Assembly: GCA_016709865.1 (NCBI GenBank) | Contig: JADJLX010000005.1 | Location: 1,178,001-1,242,000, forward strand | DNA from: Bacteroidales bacterium | GTDB lineage: Bacteria > Bacteroidota > Bacteroidia > Bacteroidales > VadinHA17 | DNA: 64,000 bases | Direction: 5' to 3' | Part shown: positions 25,814-34,674 of the stretch, one piece after another | How the letters are laid out: each line of letters opens with the position of its first letter | How positions within the stretch are numbered: position 1 is the stretch's first letter | Notes under the pieces: model-generated | What the model was told of the DNA's origin: nothing | Seen by the model: only the letters and a program-made list of their open reading frames with translations | The model's database searches: none | Made by a program: the position numbers and the translations under genes

Positions 25814-26536
25814 TTATAATAATGAAGCTGACTCTTTATCAACATACCAGGTTAGCAGACCCTCAGCCGGGGCAATATGAGATGCAGGAAAGGGCAGTGC
25901 TTCAGCTCTGTTGTTAATTATTTTTTCAACTATATCAGCTTTCTTCTTTCCTGTTACAAGAAACACCACTCTTGACGCATTATTTATAATCCTGCCCGTA
26001 ATCGTAATACGCTTCTGATTACTAACAGGATGCGTTGCAACATCGCATATTTTTTCAGAGCTGAGCAAATCCAGATTCCCCGGAAAAATAGATGCAGTGT
26101 GGCCGTCATCACCCAGACCCAGAATGACAAGGTCAAACAATGGCAGAGCGCTGCGTCGCTGAGTAATTGACAGTATCTCATCCGAGTACCTTACCGCTTC
26201 AATTGCAGGATCCTCTTCACCCTTTATCCTGTGAATATTGGAAGCAGGTATTTCAATTTTATCAATTAATTTCCGTTTTGTCATGCCAAAATTGCTCTCA
26301 GGACTATCAGGAGCGACACATCTCTCATCTCCCCAGAAAAGATGCACATTCTTCCAGGAAACTGCTCTGGCATATTGCTCCCCAAGCAATGAGAATAACA
26401 ACTCAGGAGTTGATCCGCCCGACAGTGCTATTGTAAATTTCTTACCACTATCAGCTGACTCTCTGATCAGCCTGATCATCTCCTCAGCAAATTTCTCTGC
26501 AAGATCAAACGGAGTCGGAAATATCTTAAGTTCCAT
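25814..26536 (-). CDS. pgl: 6-phosphogluconolactonase
   Basis: Hydrolyses 6-phosphogluconolactone in the oxidative pentose phosphate pathway. 240 residues; the family signatures are IALSGGSTPELLFSLL, HLFWGDERCVAPDSPESNFGM (spread over this segment) and LVILGLGDDGHTASIFPG. ATG at 26536 was chosen over a GTG two codons upstream. zwf ends 29 bases before it, so the two consecutive pathway enzymes are co-transcribed in the order zwf-pgl. Confidence 0.95.
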   Translation of the reverse strand: MELKIFPTPFDLAEKFAEEMIRLIRESADSGKKFTIALSGGSTPELLFSLLGEQYARAVSWKNVHLFWGDERCVAPDSPESNFGMTKRKLIDKIEIPASNIHRIKGEEDPAIEAVRYSDEILSITQRRSALPLFDLVILGLGDDGHTASIFPGNLDLLSSEKICDVATHPVSNQKRITITGRIINNASRVVFLVTGKKKADIVEKIINNRAEALPFPASHIAPAEGLLTWYVDKESASLL

Positions 26537-26570
26537 ATACACTGAAATAATTTATATGGCGTTAAGCCTT

Positions 26571-28097
26571 TCACAGTTCACAATACAACTCATCATCCGC
26601 CAGATTCTTACATGGATATCTCCATGTTAGCCCATCGCCCTCAATCAGGTCATTTGCATTACGCGGTCCCCATGTACCAGCAGGATAACCGAACACCTTA
26701 ATATCAGGATTGTTTGCCCAGGCCCGTTGTATAGGTTCAAGAAATTTCCATGCAGTTTCCACTTCATCGTCACGTGAAAATAGAGTTGAGTCGCCTAACA
26801 TAACATCGTGCAATAAACGCTCATATGCAGATGGTACTCTGATATTTGCAAGATCCTTATAATGGAAATCCATATTTACATTTTTGATATTAAATCCTGC
26901 GCCGGGCTCTTTCATATCAAATTTCAGTAGCATACCCTCATCGGGCTGAATACGAATAATAAGCTGATTAGCGGGAAGTTTACCGGCTTCACGCTGAAAA
27001 AGGTGATGAGGTGTCTGTTTGAAATGCACAACAACCTCTGTTACCCTTGTTGGCAGTCGTTTACCGGTGCGAATGTAAAATGGAACGCCGCCCCATCGCC
27101 AGTTATTAATAAAAAACTTTATAGCAACATATGTTTCAGTGCGTGAATCGACTGATACTCCCTTTTCATACCGGTAACCGGCAACACACTCACCCCTGAT
27201 AAGCGATCCTGTATACTGGCCTCTAATGACATGTTGAGGAACATCCTCTTCCTTAATAGGCTGCAACGACTGAAAGACTTTAAGAACTTCATTCCGTATT
27301 GCATCGGGATCGAGCGAAGAAGGCGGCTCCATTGCGGTTAGTCCAACCATCTGAAGCAGGTGATTCTGAACCATATCCCTAAGAGCGCCGGATGAATCAT
27401 AATATCCGCCTCTGTCCTCAACTCCAATACTTTCGGCAGAAGTAATCTCCACACGGTGAATATAATTTCTGTTCCACAGAGGCTCAAACATCCCGTTTGC
27501 AAATCTTGTAACAAGAAGATTCTGAACCGTTTCCTTACCAAGGTAATGATCTATTCTGAAAATTTGCTCCTCAGAAATCAGTTCATGCAACGTTTTATTA
27601 AGCTTTCTTCCTGATTGCAGATCATAACCGAAAGGTTTTTCAATTATCAGCCTTCTGATGCCGTTCTCCTGATTCATCAGTCCAGCCTTAGCCAGGTTGA
27701 CAGCAATAACCTCATACATACTCGGGGGTGTAGCAAGGTAGAAGATATAGTTTCCCCCGATACTGCAACTCTTACAGATATTCTGCAGAACCAAATTCAG
27801 TTCAGTATACCCCGGTTCTTCCGAGCTATCCATAGAATGGTAGTGAAGATCTTTAACAAAAGAAGAGATTAAATCAGAATCCGTAACTTTTTCCTCGGAA
27901 AATGAGACGATTGCCTCACTCATCTTTGATCTGAAATCTTCAGTCGTCAGCTTTGTGCGGCCAACACCAACAATTGAATATTTTTCAGGCATCAGGTTCT
28001 GAGACCTTAAAGAAAAAATAGCAGGAATCAGTTTCCGGGAAGTCAGATCCCCTGACGCTCCGAAAATAACTATGACTAGGTTCTTTGGATGTTCCAT
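26571..28097 (-). CDS. zwf: Glucose-6-phosphate 1-dehydrogenase
   Basis: Oxidises glucose-6-phosphate to the lactone, producing NADPH. 508 residues. The nucleotide-binding loop is GASGDLTSRK (13-22), and the active-site signature RIDHYLGKE is near residue 190, with EKPFG before it. The 6-phosphogluconate dehydrogenase gene is not adjacent. Together with the transhydrogenase at 55818-58835 and glutamate synthase at 28505 it bears on NADPH balance (inference). Confidence 0.96.
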   Translation of the reverse strand: MEHPKNLVIVIFGASGDLTSRKLIPAIFSLRSQNLMPEKYSIVGVGRTKLTTEDFRSKMSEAIVSFSEEKVTDSDLISSFVKDLHYHSMDSSEEPGYTELNLVLQNICKSCSIGGNYIFYLATPPSMYEVIAVNLAKAGLMNQENGIRRLIIEKPFGYDLQSGRKLNKTLHELISEEQIFRIDHYLGKETVQNLLVTRFANGMFEPLWNRNYIHRVEITSAESIGVEDRGGYYDSSGALRDMVQNHLLQMVGLTAMEPPSSLDPDAIRNEVLKVFQSLQPIKEEDVPQHVIRGQYTGSLIRGECVAGYRYEKGVSVDSRTETYVAIKFFINNWRWGGVPFYIRTGKRLPTRVTEVVVHFKQTPHHLFQREAGKLPANQLIIRIQPDEGMLLKFDMKEPGAGFNIKNVNMDFHYKDLANIRVPSAYERLLHDVMLGDSTLFSRDDEVETAWKFLEPIQRAWANNPDIKVFGYPAGTWGPRNANDLIEGDGLTWRYPCKNLADDELYCEL

Positions 28098-28156
28098 TTT
28101 TTGATACTACTGATCTTGTTAGCTCTGATTATTGTTAACAGGTGAATTTACATTTA

Positions 28157-28164
28157 CAAAGTAA
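28157..28164 (-). promoter_or_regulatory. Possible promoter box for zwf-pgl
   Basis: TTACTTTG on the minus strand is one base off TAnnTTTG and lies 60 bases upstream of zwf. It is bracketed by a 7-base inverted repeat CAGGTGA (28139-28145) and TCACCTG (28175-28181), a possible operator. Confidence 0.35.
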
Positions 28165-28317
28165 CAAAAAAAACTCACCTGAGTTCAGTTAATCCGGCTA
28201 TTATAAAATTGCTACAAATCATAGTGTTAATTAATATGTTTATAACTTTATTAAACAAGAATAACATTTTTATTAATATTTTTATCACAATCTGCGACAA
28301 TCTGAAAGAAATATAAC

Positions 28318-28325
28318 TATATTTG
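28318..28325 (+). promoter_or_regulatory. Promoter -7 box for the gltB leader
   Basis: TATATTTG is an exact TAnnTTTG match. Predicted transcription start is near 28331, leaving a leader of about 175 bases before the gltB ATG. A -33 element is not clear. Confidence 0.6.
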
Positions 28326-28344
28326 TCGAAAATTATTAAGATTG

Positions 28345-28407
28345 ATGAATAGATTTGTATCGATATTATCATTACGACTCATTAAAAGGTTATTAGTAAT
28401 AGACTGA
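28345..28407 (+). CDS. Putative leader peptide of the gltB attenuator (20 residues)
   Basis: An ATG-to-TGA frame beginning about 15 bases after the predicted transcription start. It encodes 20 residues: five Leu (four TTA, one CTC), three Ile, two Val, three Arg and single Phe, Lys, Asp and Asn. Half are branched-chain residues, and the last codons are TTA TTA GTA ATA GAC before TGA. The stop codon lies inside the 5' arm of a predicted antiterminator. Its small size, position between promoter and terminator, and absence of Shine-Dalgarno are typical of attenuator leader peptides. Translation is unproven. Confidence 0.6.
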   Translation: MNRFVSILSLRLIKRLLVID

Positions 28408-28470
28408 GAATGGTGTTTTGTATCGGATTAGGGATAACCGTTCTCTCAGAAAAAGAGGACGGTTTTTTTT
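28404..28470 (+). promoter_or_regulatory. Transcription attenuator upstream of gltB
   Basis: The terminator arms are 28436-28446 and 28454-28464, giving 11 consecutive pairs with one G-U, a 7-base loop CAGAAAA and eight T at 28463-28470. The competing antiterminator pairs CTGAGAATGGT (28404-28414) with 28437-28442 and 28445-28449, 11 pairs with a 2-base bulge. It would occupy the 5' terminator arm. The antiterminator arm begins at the last codon of the leader peptide, so a ribosome at the stop codon would mask it. This is the classical logic of ribosome-mediated attenuation. It fills the centre of the 407-base gap between zwf and gltB. Confidence 0.75.
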
Positions 28471-28504
28471 GTAAATTAACAGGTGATTATTTAAGGTATC
28501 AATT

Positions 28505-31500
28505 ATGAAAAAAGAACGGCCACAGCAGCAGGGATTGTATCGGCAGGAGTTTGAACATGGTAGTTGCGGAATTGGATTCGTAGCGCATCTTAAAGGCAAA
28601 AAATCTCATTCTATCATAAGGCAGGGTCTCGAGATTCTGACAAACATGACTCACAGGGGGGCTGAAGGGGCAGATAGTAAAACAGGCGACGGAGCCGGTG
28701 TATTGATACAGGTACCCCGCGATTTTTATCTCATTCAGGGTTATTCACTTCCGCCTGAGGGGCAGTTCGGCACAGGACTGGTATTTTTACCACAGGATAG
28801 TTCTGACGCTACCAAATGCCGTGATATACTTCTGAGAATAATAAAGGAAGAGGGTGTAGACCTGATAGGATTCCGTGACGTTCCAAGAAACAATACAGTG
28901 ATCGGTGAAATTGCACGTGCTGCAGAGCCTGAAATTGTTCAGATTCTGCTTGGTGCTGATATTCAGCAGGAGGATCTTGAACGCAAGCTTTACATAATAA
29001 GAAAGCTCACCGAAAACGCAATCCGGAATTCAGATATTAAGCAGAAGAGCTTTTTCTATATCCCAAGTCTCTCAACCAAGGTACTTATATATAAAGGCAT
29101 GCTCATGTCGAATCAGCTTGGAGAGTATTTTCTCGATCTGAGAGACGAACGTGTACAAAGCGCAATTGCCCTGGTTCACTCAAGGTTCAGCACTAATACA
29201 TTCCCGAGCTGGGACCTTGCACAGCCCTTCAGAATGCTTGGACATAACGGAGAGATAAACACAATAAAAGGAAACCGGTTCTGGATGGAGGCACGGGAAT
29301 CAATTCTGAAATCCGATAAACTTGGCGATCTTGCCAGATTGTACCCTATAATTGAACCCGACAAGAGTGATTCTGCTTCTCTTGACAATGTGCTTGAGTT
29401 TCTGATTATGAGCGGCAAGTCTCTTCCATACGCCATGTCGGTACTCATTCCTGAATCAATTAATGAAAAGAATCCTATATCCCCCGAGCTTAAGGCTTTT
29501 TACCAGTACCACTCAACATTTCTGGAGCCGTGGGACGGACCTGCATCACTAATATTTTCCGACGGAAGATATATCGGAGGAATGCTCGACAGAAACGGGC
29601 TGCGTCCATCAAGATATGTAATTACAACAAATGATCTGATTGTACTTGGCTCAGAAGCAGGTGTTCAGACGTTTCCACCGGAAGAAGTGAGAGAAAAAGG
29701 CAGACTTAAGGCAGGCAAAATGCTGCTTGTAGATACCCAGGCAGGCAAAATCTACTATGATAAGGAGTTAAAAGCCCAGCTGGCAGCAGAATATCCTTAC
29801 GGAGAATGGATTCAGCAGAACATGGTGAAGCTTGAGAAAATTCAGGCAGGACATGTTGAGACACCTGAGATGGGTGATCAGTATAATAAATACCTGACAT
29901 CATTCAATTATTCTCTGGAAGATACTGATAAGATTATCAAGGAGATGGCTGCTACAGGAAAAGAACCCATCGGATCTATGGGTAATGACGTTCCTGTTGC
30001 TGTTCTTTCGAGGAAGCCATACCGGCTTTTCAATTATTTTAAACAGCTGTTTGCCCAGGTTACTAATCCGCCTATTGATCCGATCAGGGAGGAATTTGTT
30101 ATGACTCTTACCGGTTACCTGGGATCGCTGCAGCAAAACCTGCTTGAGACCTCACCCGATCATGTTAAAATGGTAAGGTTCAGAAACCCTGTAATTTCAA
30201 ATACTTATTTCCAGATTGTAAAGAACTTAAGATACAAAGGATTCTCAGCCGCAAATCTTAATCTGCATTTTGATGCCTTCAAAGGGGCAGAAGGACTGCA
30301 AAATGCTGTTGAAAAATTATGTATTGATGCGGAACAGGCTGTTGATGACGGAAAGAACTATATCATCCTGTCCGACAGAGGCATAACAGAAGCTTTGGCT
30401 CCAATACCGTCACTTATGGCTGTCTCTGCAGTTCATCATCACCTCATAAAAAAGAGGAAGAGGATGCAGATAGACATTGTTGTTGAATCAGCAGAACCGC
30501 GTGAGGTTATGCACTTCGCACTCTTGTTCGGATATGGAGCCAGTATCATAAATCCATACATGAGCTTCGCTGTTATAGATAAGCTTGTAAAGGAAAAAGC
30601 CATTCAGCTCGATTACCAGCGTGCAGAAGAGAACTATGTAAATTCGATAAATAAAGGCATTCTCAAGATAATGTCGAAGATGGGGATCAGCACTCTCAGA
30701 AGTTACAGGTCATCGCAGATCTTTGAAGCTATCGGAATCCATCATGATGTTATTAATAAATACTTTGAAGGAACTATTTCAAGATTAGAAGGAATAGGCA
30801 TGCATGAGATTGCCGAAGAGGTTCTTATACCACACAGAAAAGCATTTATTGAGGAACAACAGCCTGATATTCTAACGGAAGGTGTCTACTCCTACCGGAA
30901 GAATGGAGAACATCACGCCTGGAATCCGGAAACGATTTCTCTGCTCCAGTGGAGTACAAGGGAAGCTGATTATGGAAAATTCAAAGAGTACAGCAAAAGA
31001 GTTGATGCTGATACAGCCAGCCCGGGTTTTATCAGAGGCTTGCTGCGGATGAAAACCAGTCCTATTCCGATCGATGAAGTTGAACCAGTGGAAGATATAA
31101 TGAAAAGGTTTGTTACTGGAGCAATGTCGTACGGATCAATAAGCCGTGAGGCTCATGAGACTCTCGCAATTGCAATGAACAGGATTGGCGGAAGAAGTAA
31201 TACCGGTGAAGGAGGTGAAGATCCTGAAAGGTTCTTACCGCTTGAAAACGGGGATAGTGTAAGAAGCGCTATTAAGCAGGTGGCCAGCGGAAGATTTGGT
31301 GTAACTACCGACTACCTTGTAAACGCAGATGAAATACAAATCAAGATTGCCCAGGGAGCAAAACCTGGTGAAGGAGGTCAGCTGCCCGGACATAAGGTGG
31401 ATAAAATAATTGCAAAAACAAGATATTCAATACCCGGGATTACTTTGATTTCTCCTCCTCCCCACCATGATATCTATTCAATTGAAGACCTTTCGCAACT

Positions 31501-33031
31501 TATCTTCGATTTAAAGAATGTGAATCCCAGTGCCAAAATAAGTGTAAAACTTGTTTCGGAAAGCGGTGTCGGTACAATAGCTGCCGGTGTAACAAAGGCA
31601 GGAGCAGATCTGATAACAATTAGCGGATATGAAGGCGGGACAGGTGCAAGTCCTTCATCTTCAATAAAACACGCCGGATTGCCACTCGAACTCGGTCTGT
31701 CAGAAACACAGCAGACTCTGGTTATGAATAACCTGAGGAGAAAAGTTATCCTGCAGGCCGATGGTCAGTTAAAGAGCGGTAGAGATATTGTAATTTCTGC
31801 CCTCCTGGGTGCAGAGGAATTTGGATTCGCTACTTCAGCTCTGGTTGTCATGGGCTGTGTTATGATGAGAAAGTGTCACCTTAACACTTGTCCGGTTGGA
31901 GTTGCCACACAGAATGCAGAGCTGAGAAAGAGATTCAGGGGAAAAGCCGATAACCTGGTTACTTTCTTCAGATTTCTTGCAGAAGAGGTCAGAGAAAATC
32001 TTGCAGAACTGGGATACAGAAAGCTTGATGAAATCGTCGGAAGATTCGACCTGCTTGAAAGAAATCCGGAGGTTAACCACTGGAAAATTAAGAACCTCGA
32101 TCTGAACAGTGTTCTGCATCTTCCAAGTGAATCGGTTGTTAATGCAATGCACTGCTGCGATGTTCAGGATCATAAACTTGACCATATACTCGACATAGGA
32201 CTAATTGAGGAGGCTGAAAAAGCAATCTCAAATAAAGAACCGGTTGTGATTAACAGGTCTATTCATAATACTGACCGTACAATAGGAACTATGCTTTCCG
32301 GCAAAGTAGCGATGCTATATGGATCAGAAGGGTTACCTGACGGCACAATAAAATGCAGATTCAAAGGCTCTGCAGGTCAGAGCTTTGGAGCCTTCCTGTC
32401 TCCCGGAATTGAACTTTATCTGGAAGGTGATTCAAACGATTACCTTGGAAAAGGCCTCTCAGGAGGAAGAATCATCGTTGTACCACCGGCAGGATCAACC
32501 TTTGAACCTGACAAGAACATAATAATTGGTAATACTGTGCTCTACGGAGCTACCAGAGGTGAAGCATACATTTCAGGTGTGGCAGGTGAAAGGTTTGGGG
32601 TAAGAAACAGCGGTGCACTGGCAGTTGTTGAAGGAGTCGGGAACCATTGCTGTGAATACATGACAGGCGGAAGAGTTGTAGTACTGGGTGCAACCGGCAG
32701 CAACTTCGCAGCCGGGATGAGCGGTGGTATTGCATATGTCTTTAATGAAAACGGAGACTTTGATTATTACTGTAACATGGGAATGGTGGAACTGTCTCTT
32801 GTTGAAGACTATTCAGAAGTTAACGAGCTGACAGAGATCATAAAACGCCACTACAATTATACCCAAAGCAAAAAGGCAAAGATGATCCTTGATGACCCCT
32901 GGAAATATATGCAAATGTTCATTAAGGTTATACCATACGACTATAAGAAAGTTCTACAGGAACAGAAGCTTGAAGAGATCAGGAAGAAGATAGCCGATGT
33001 GGAGCTGGATCTGGAGATTAGTGCAGGATGA
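28505..33031 (+). CDS. gltB: Glutamate synthase, large (alpha) subunit
   Basis: Makes two glutamate from glutamine and 2-oxoglutarate. 1508 residues. After a 20-residue propeptide, Cys21 (EHGSCGIGF) is the N-terminal nucleophile of the class II amidotransferase domain (to about 430). Next come the central domain and the FMN/2-oxoglutarate barrel with SPPPHHDIYSIEDLSQLIFD. The 3Fe-4S cysteine cluster lies in MGCVMMRKCHLNTCPVGVAT. The C-terminal GXGXG beta-helix has SGGRIIV, GNTVLYGAT and MTGGRVVVLG. Length is standard. The gene lies behind an attenuator. The last base of the TGA stop is the first base of a repeat. Confidence 0.97.
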   Translation: MKKERPQQQGLYRQEFEHGSCGIGFVAHLKGKKSHSIIRQGLEILTNMTHRGAEGADSKTGDGAGVLIQVPRDFYLIQGYSLPPEGQFGTGLVFLPQDSSDATKCRDILLRIIKEEGVDLIGFRDVPRNNTVIGEIARAAEPEIVQILLGADIQQEDLERKLYIIRKLTENAIRNSDIKQKSFFYIPSLSTKVLIYKGMLMSNQLGEYFLDLRDERVQSAIALVHSRFSTNTFPSWDLAQPFRMLGHNGEINTIKGNRFWMEARESILKSDKLGDLARLYPIIEPDKSDSASLDNVLEFLIMSGKSLPYAMSVLIPESINEKNPISPELKAFYQYHSTFLEPWDGPASLIFSDGRYIGGMLDRNGLRPSRYVITTNDLIVLGSEAGVQTFPPEEVREKGRLKAGKMLLVDTQAGKIYYDKELKAQLAAEYPYGEWIQQNMVKLEKIQAGHVETPEMGDQYNKYLTSFNYSLEDTDKIIKEMAATGKEPIGSMGNDVPVAVLSRKPYRLFNYFKQLFAQVTNPPIDPIREEFVMTLTGYLGSLQQNLLETSPDHVKMVRFRNPVISNTYFQIVKNLRYKGFSAANLNLHFDAFKGAEGLQNAVEKLCIDAEQAVDDGKNYIILSDRGITEALAPIPSLMAVSAVHHHLIKKRKRMQIDIVVESAEPREVMHFALLFGYGASIINPYMSFAVIDKLVKEKAIQLDYQRAEENYVNSINKGILKIMSKMGISTLRSYRSSQIFEAIGIHHDVINKYFEGTISRLEGIGMHEIAEEVLIPHRKAFIEEQQPDILTEGVYSYRKNGEHHAWNPETISLLQWSTREADYGKFKEYSKRVDADTASPGFIRGLLRMKTSPIPIDEVEPVEDIMKRFVTGAMSYGSISREAHETLAIAMNRIGGRSNTGEGGEDPERFLPLENGDSVRSAIKQVASGRFGVTTDYLVNADEIQIKIAQGAKPGEGGQLPGHKVDKIIAKTRYSIPGITLISPPPHHDIYSIEDLSQLIFDLKNVNPSAKISVKLVSESGVGTIAAGVTKAGADLITISGYEGGTGASPSSSIKHAGLPLELGLSETQQTLVMNNLRRKVILQADGQLKSGRDIVISALLGAEEFGFATSALVVMGCVMMRKCHLNTCPVGVATQNAELRKRFRGKADNLVTFFRFLAEEVRENLAELGYRKLDEIVGRFDLLERNPEVNHWKIKNLDLNSVLHLPSESVVNAMHCCDVQDHKLDHILDIGLIEEAEKAISNKEPVVINRSIHNTDRTIGTMLSGKVAMLYGSEGLPDGTIKCRFKGSAGQSFGAFLSPGIELYLEGDSNDYLGKGLSGGRIIVVPPAGSTFEPDKNIIIGNTVLYGATRGEAYISGVAGERFGVRNSGALAVVEGVGNHCCEYMTGGRVVVLGATGSNFAAGMSGGIAYVFNENGDFDYYCNMGMVELSLVEDYSEVNELTEIIKRHYNYTQSKKAKMILDDPWKYMQMFIKVIPYDYKKVLQEQKLEEIRKKIADVELDLEISAG

Positions 33032-33169
33032 TGCTTCGGCTTCGCTCAGCACAAAGGGCACGGGGCACGGGGCGCTGGGCACGGGGCTCGGAGCACAGGG
33101 CTCGGGGGTGAGCAACGAGGAACGAGAAACAAGGAACAAGAAACGAGAAACGATTTATAACGGAATAAT
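33031..33169. repeat. Dispersed repeat plus GC-rich low-complexity spacer between gltB and gltD
   Basis: 33031-33050 is an exact inverse copy of 17688-17707. It is followed by imperfect tandem GGGCACGG/GGGCTCGG units to about 33110 and purine-rich AACGAGAAAC/GGAACAAG units to about 33155. Composition differs sharply from the flanking genes. It has no credible coding capacity and separates two cotranscribed subunits. Confidence 0.75.
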
Positions 33170-34591
33170 ATGGCTGATGCTAGCGGATTTTTAAAGATAA
33201 AAAGAAAGGAAGCAGGAAACAGACCGCTTAATGAAAGGGTCTGCGACCATAGTGAGGTTGAACAGGTGCTTAACAGCGAGGACAGGATGCTGCAGGCTTC
33301 AAGGTGCATGGATTGTGGTATTCCATTCTGCCACTGGGGCTGCCCTGTTGATAATCTGATCCCCGAGTGGAACGATCTTTTATATAAAGGCGACTGGAAA
33401 GGAGCTGCTGCCAGGCTTACTGCGACAAATAACTTTCCGGAGTTCACAGGCAGGATTTGTCCCGCACCATGCGAACATGCCTGTGTCCTTAATATCAATC
33501 AGGAACCTGTAACAATTCGCGAAAACGAAGTCGCAATCGTTGAAAGAGCATTTTCGGAAGGTTACATAAAACCTCTGCCTCCAAAAGTCCGTTCAGGAAA
33601 AAGTGTCGCTGTAATCGGGAGCGGTCCTGCCGGAATGGCTGCAGCTGATCTTCTCAACAAGACCGGACATACAGTAACTCTTTTCGAGAAGGATGAAAAA
33701 GCAGGTGGGTTACTAAGATATGGTATTCCCGATTTCAAGCTCAGCAAAGCAGTAATCGACAGACGACTTAATCTGATGATGAAGGAGGGACTAATTATTA
33801 AAACCGGTGTAACTATTGGTAAAGACATTTCAGGAGGAGAGCTGGTGGAACAGTTCGATGCTATCTGTATTACAATCGGGGCATCTCATCCGAGGGATCT
33901 GAATGTCCCCGGAAGAGAACATTCAGGAGTATATTTTGCAATGGATTTCCTTACTCTTCAGAACCGGGTAAACGCAGGACAAATAAGTTCTTCTGATAAT
34001 CAGATTAATGCTGAAGGGAAAAAAGTACTAGTAATCGGAGGAGGTGATACAGGCTCAGATTGTGTTGGTACGGCAATAAGGCAAAAAGCAGTGAGTGTTA
34101 CGCAGATTGAAATTATGCCCAAACCACCGGTTACAAGAAAAGAGGATAATCCATGGCCGTACTGGGGTAAGATACTGAAGACTTCAACTTCCCATGAAGA
34201 GGGATGTGAAAGACTATGGAATATGTCAACCCTGAGGTTTGTTGGTGATGGTAAAATTACAAAAGGTGCTGAAGTTGAGGAGGTAGCATGGGAATCTTCG
34301 AACGGTAAAACTTCTTTTAGTCCGGTACCGGGAACCAGAAGGATTATCGAAACAGATCTCGTACTTCTCGCTTTGGGTTTTGTACACCCGAAACTTGATG
34401 GACTACTTTCTGAGATGGAACTTGAACTTGATAACCGGAAAAATATCAAAATTGACGGGAAATTTTCTACCAGCAAACCCAAAGTGTTTGCAGCAGGTGA
34501 CTCTGTAACCGGAGCAAGTCTGGTTGTAAATGCAATAGCTTCTGGAAGAAAAGTTGCAAAAGAGATTGATAAGTTTCTGATGACCTCCTAG
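33170..34591 (+). CDS. gltD: Glutamate synthase, small (beta) subunit
   Basis: The FAD/NADPH-binding electron-input subunit of glutamate synthase. 473 residues. The N-terminal iron-sulfur cysteines include Cys46, Cys49, Cys54 and Cys58 (CMDCGIPFCHWGCPVDN) and a second set around CPAPCEHAC. The FAD loop is VIGSGPAGMAAADLL and the NADPH loop VIGGGDTGSDCVG. It ends with an AAGDSVTGASLVVNAIASGR segment. It follows gltB on the same strand after a 138-base repeat-filled spacer. Confidence 0.96.
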   Translation: MADASGFLKIKRKEAGNRPLNERVCDHSEVEQVLNSEDRMLQASRCMDCGIPFCHWGCPVDNLIPEWNDLLYKGDWKGAAARLTATNNFPEFTGRICPAPCEHACVLNINQEPVTIRENEVAIVERAFSEGYIKPLPPKVRSGKSVAVIGSGPAGMAAADLLNKTGHTVTLFEKDEKAGGLLRYGIPDFKLSKAVIDRRLNLMMKEGLIIKTGVTIGKDISGGELVEQFDAICITIGASHPRDLNVPGREHSGVYFAMDFLTLQNRVNAGQISSSDNQINAEGKKVLVIGGGDTGSDCVGTAIRQKAVSVTQIEIMPKPPVTRKEDNPWPYWGKILKTSTSHEEGCERLWNMSTLRFVGDGKITKGAEVEEVAWESSNGKTSFSPVPGTRRIIETDLVLLALGFVHPKLDGLLSEMELELDNRKNIKIDGKFSTSKPKVFAAGDSVTGASLVVNAIASGRKVAKEIDKFLMTS

Positions 34592-34597
34592 AAATAT

Positions 34598-34674
34598 TTG
34601 TTTCCCGCAGATTCCGCAGATGGACGCTGAAGGATTGATTAAATCAGCGAGAATCTTCGAGATCTGCGGGAAAT
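34598..34674. repeat. Nested palindromic repeat overlapping the end of the PAS kinase gene
   Basis: Outer arms TTTCCCGCAGAT (34601-34612) and ATCTGCGGGAAA (34662-34673) are exact reverse complements. The inner arms are CGCTGA (34625-34630) and TCAGCG (34644-34649). It lies between convergent genes and could terminate both. Its right arm encodes the last ten or so residues of the kinase, including VFPADLEDSR. Confidence 0.75.

Noticed and set aside
28435..28470. The gltB leader hairpin as a simple terminator of an upstream gene
   Set aside because: No plus-strand gene precedes it; zwf is on the other strand. The attenuator reading explains it better.
33046..33498. A 150-residue minus-strand frame over the gltB-gltD spacer
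   Set aside because: It is antisense to gltD and rests on low-complexity repeat.
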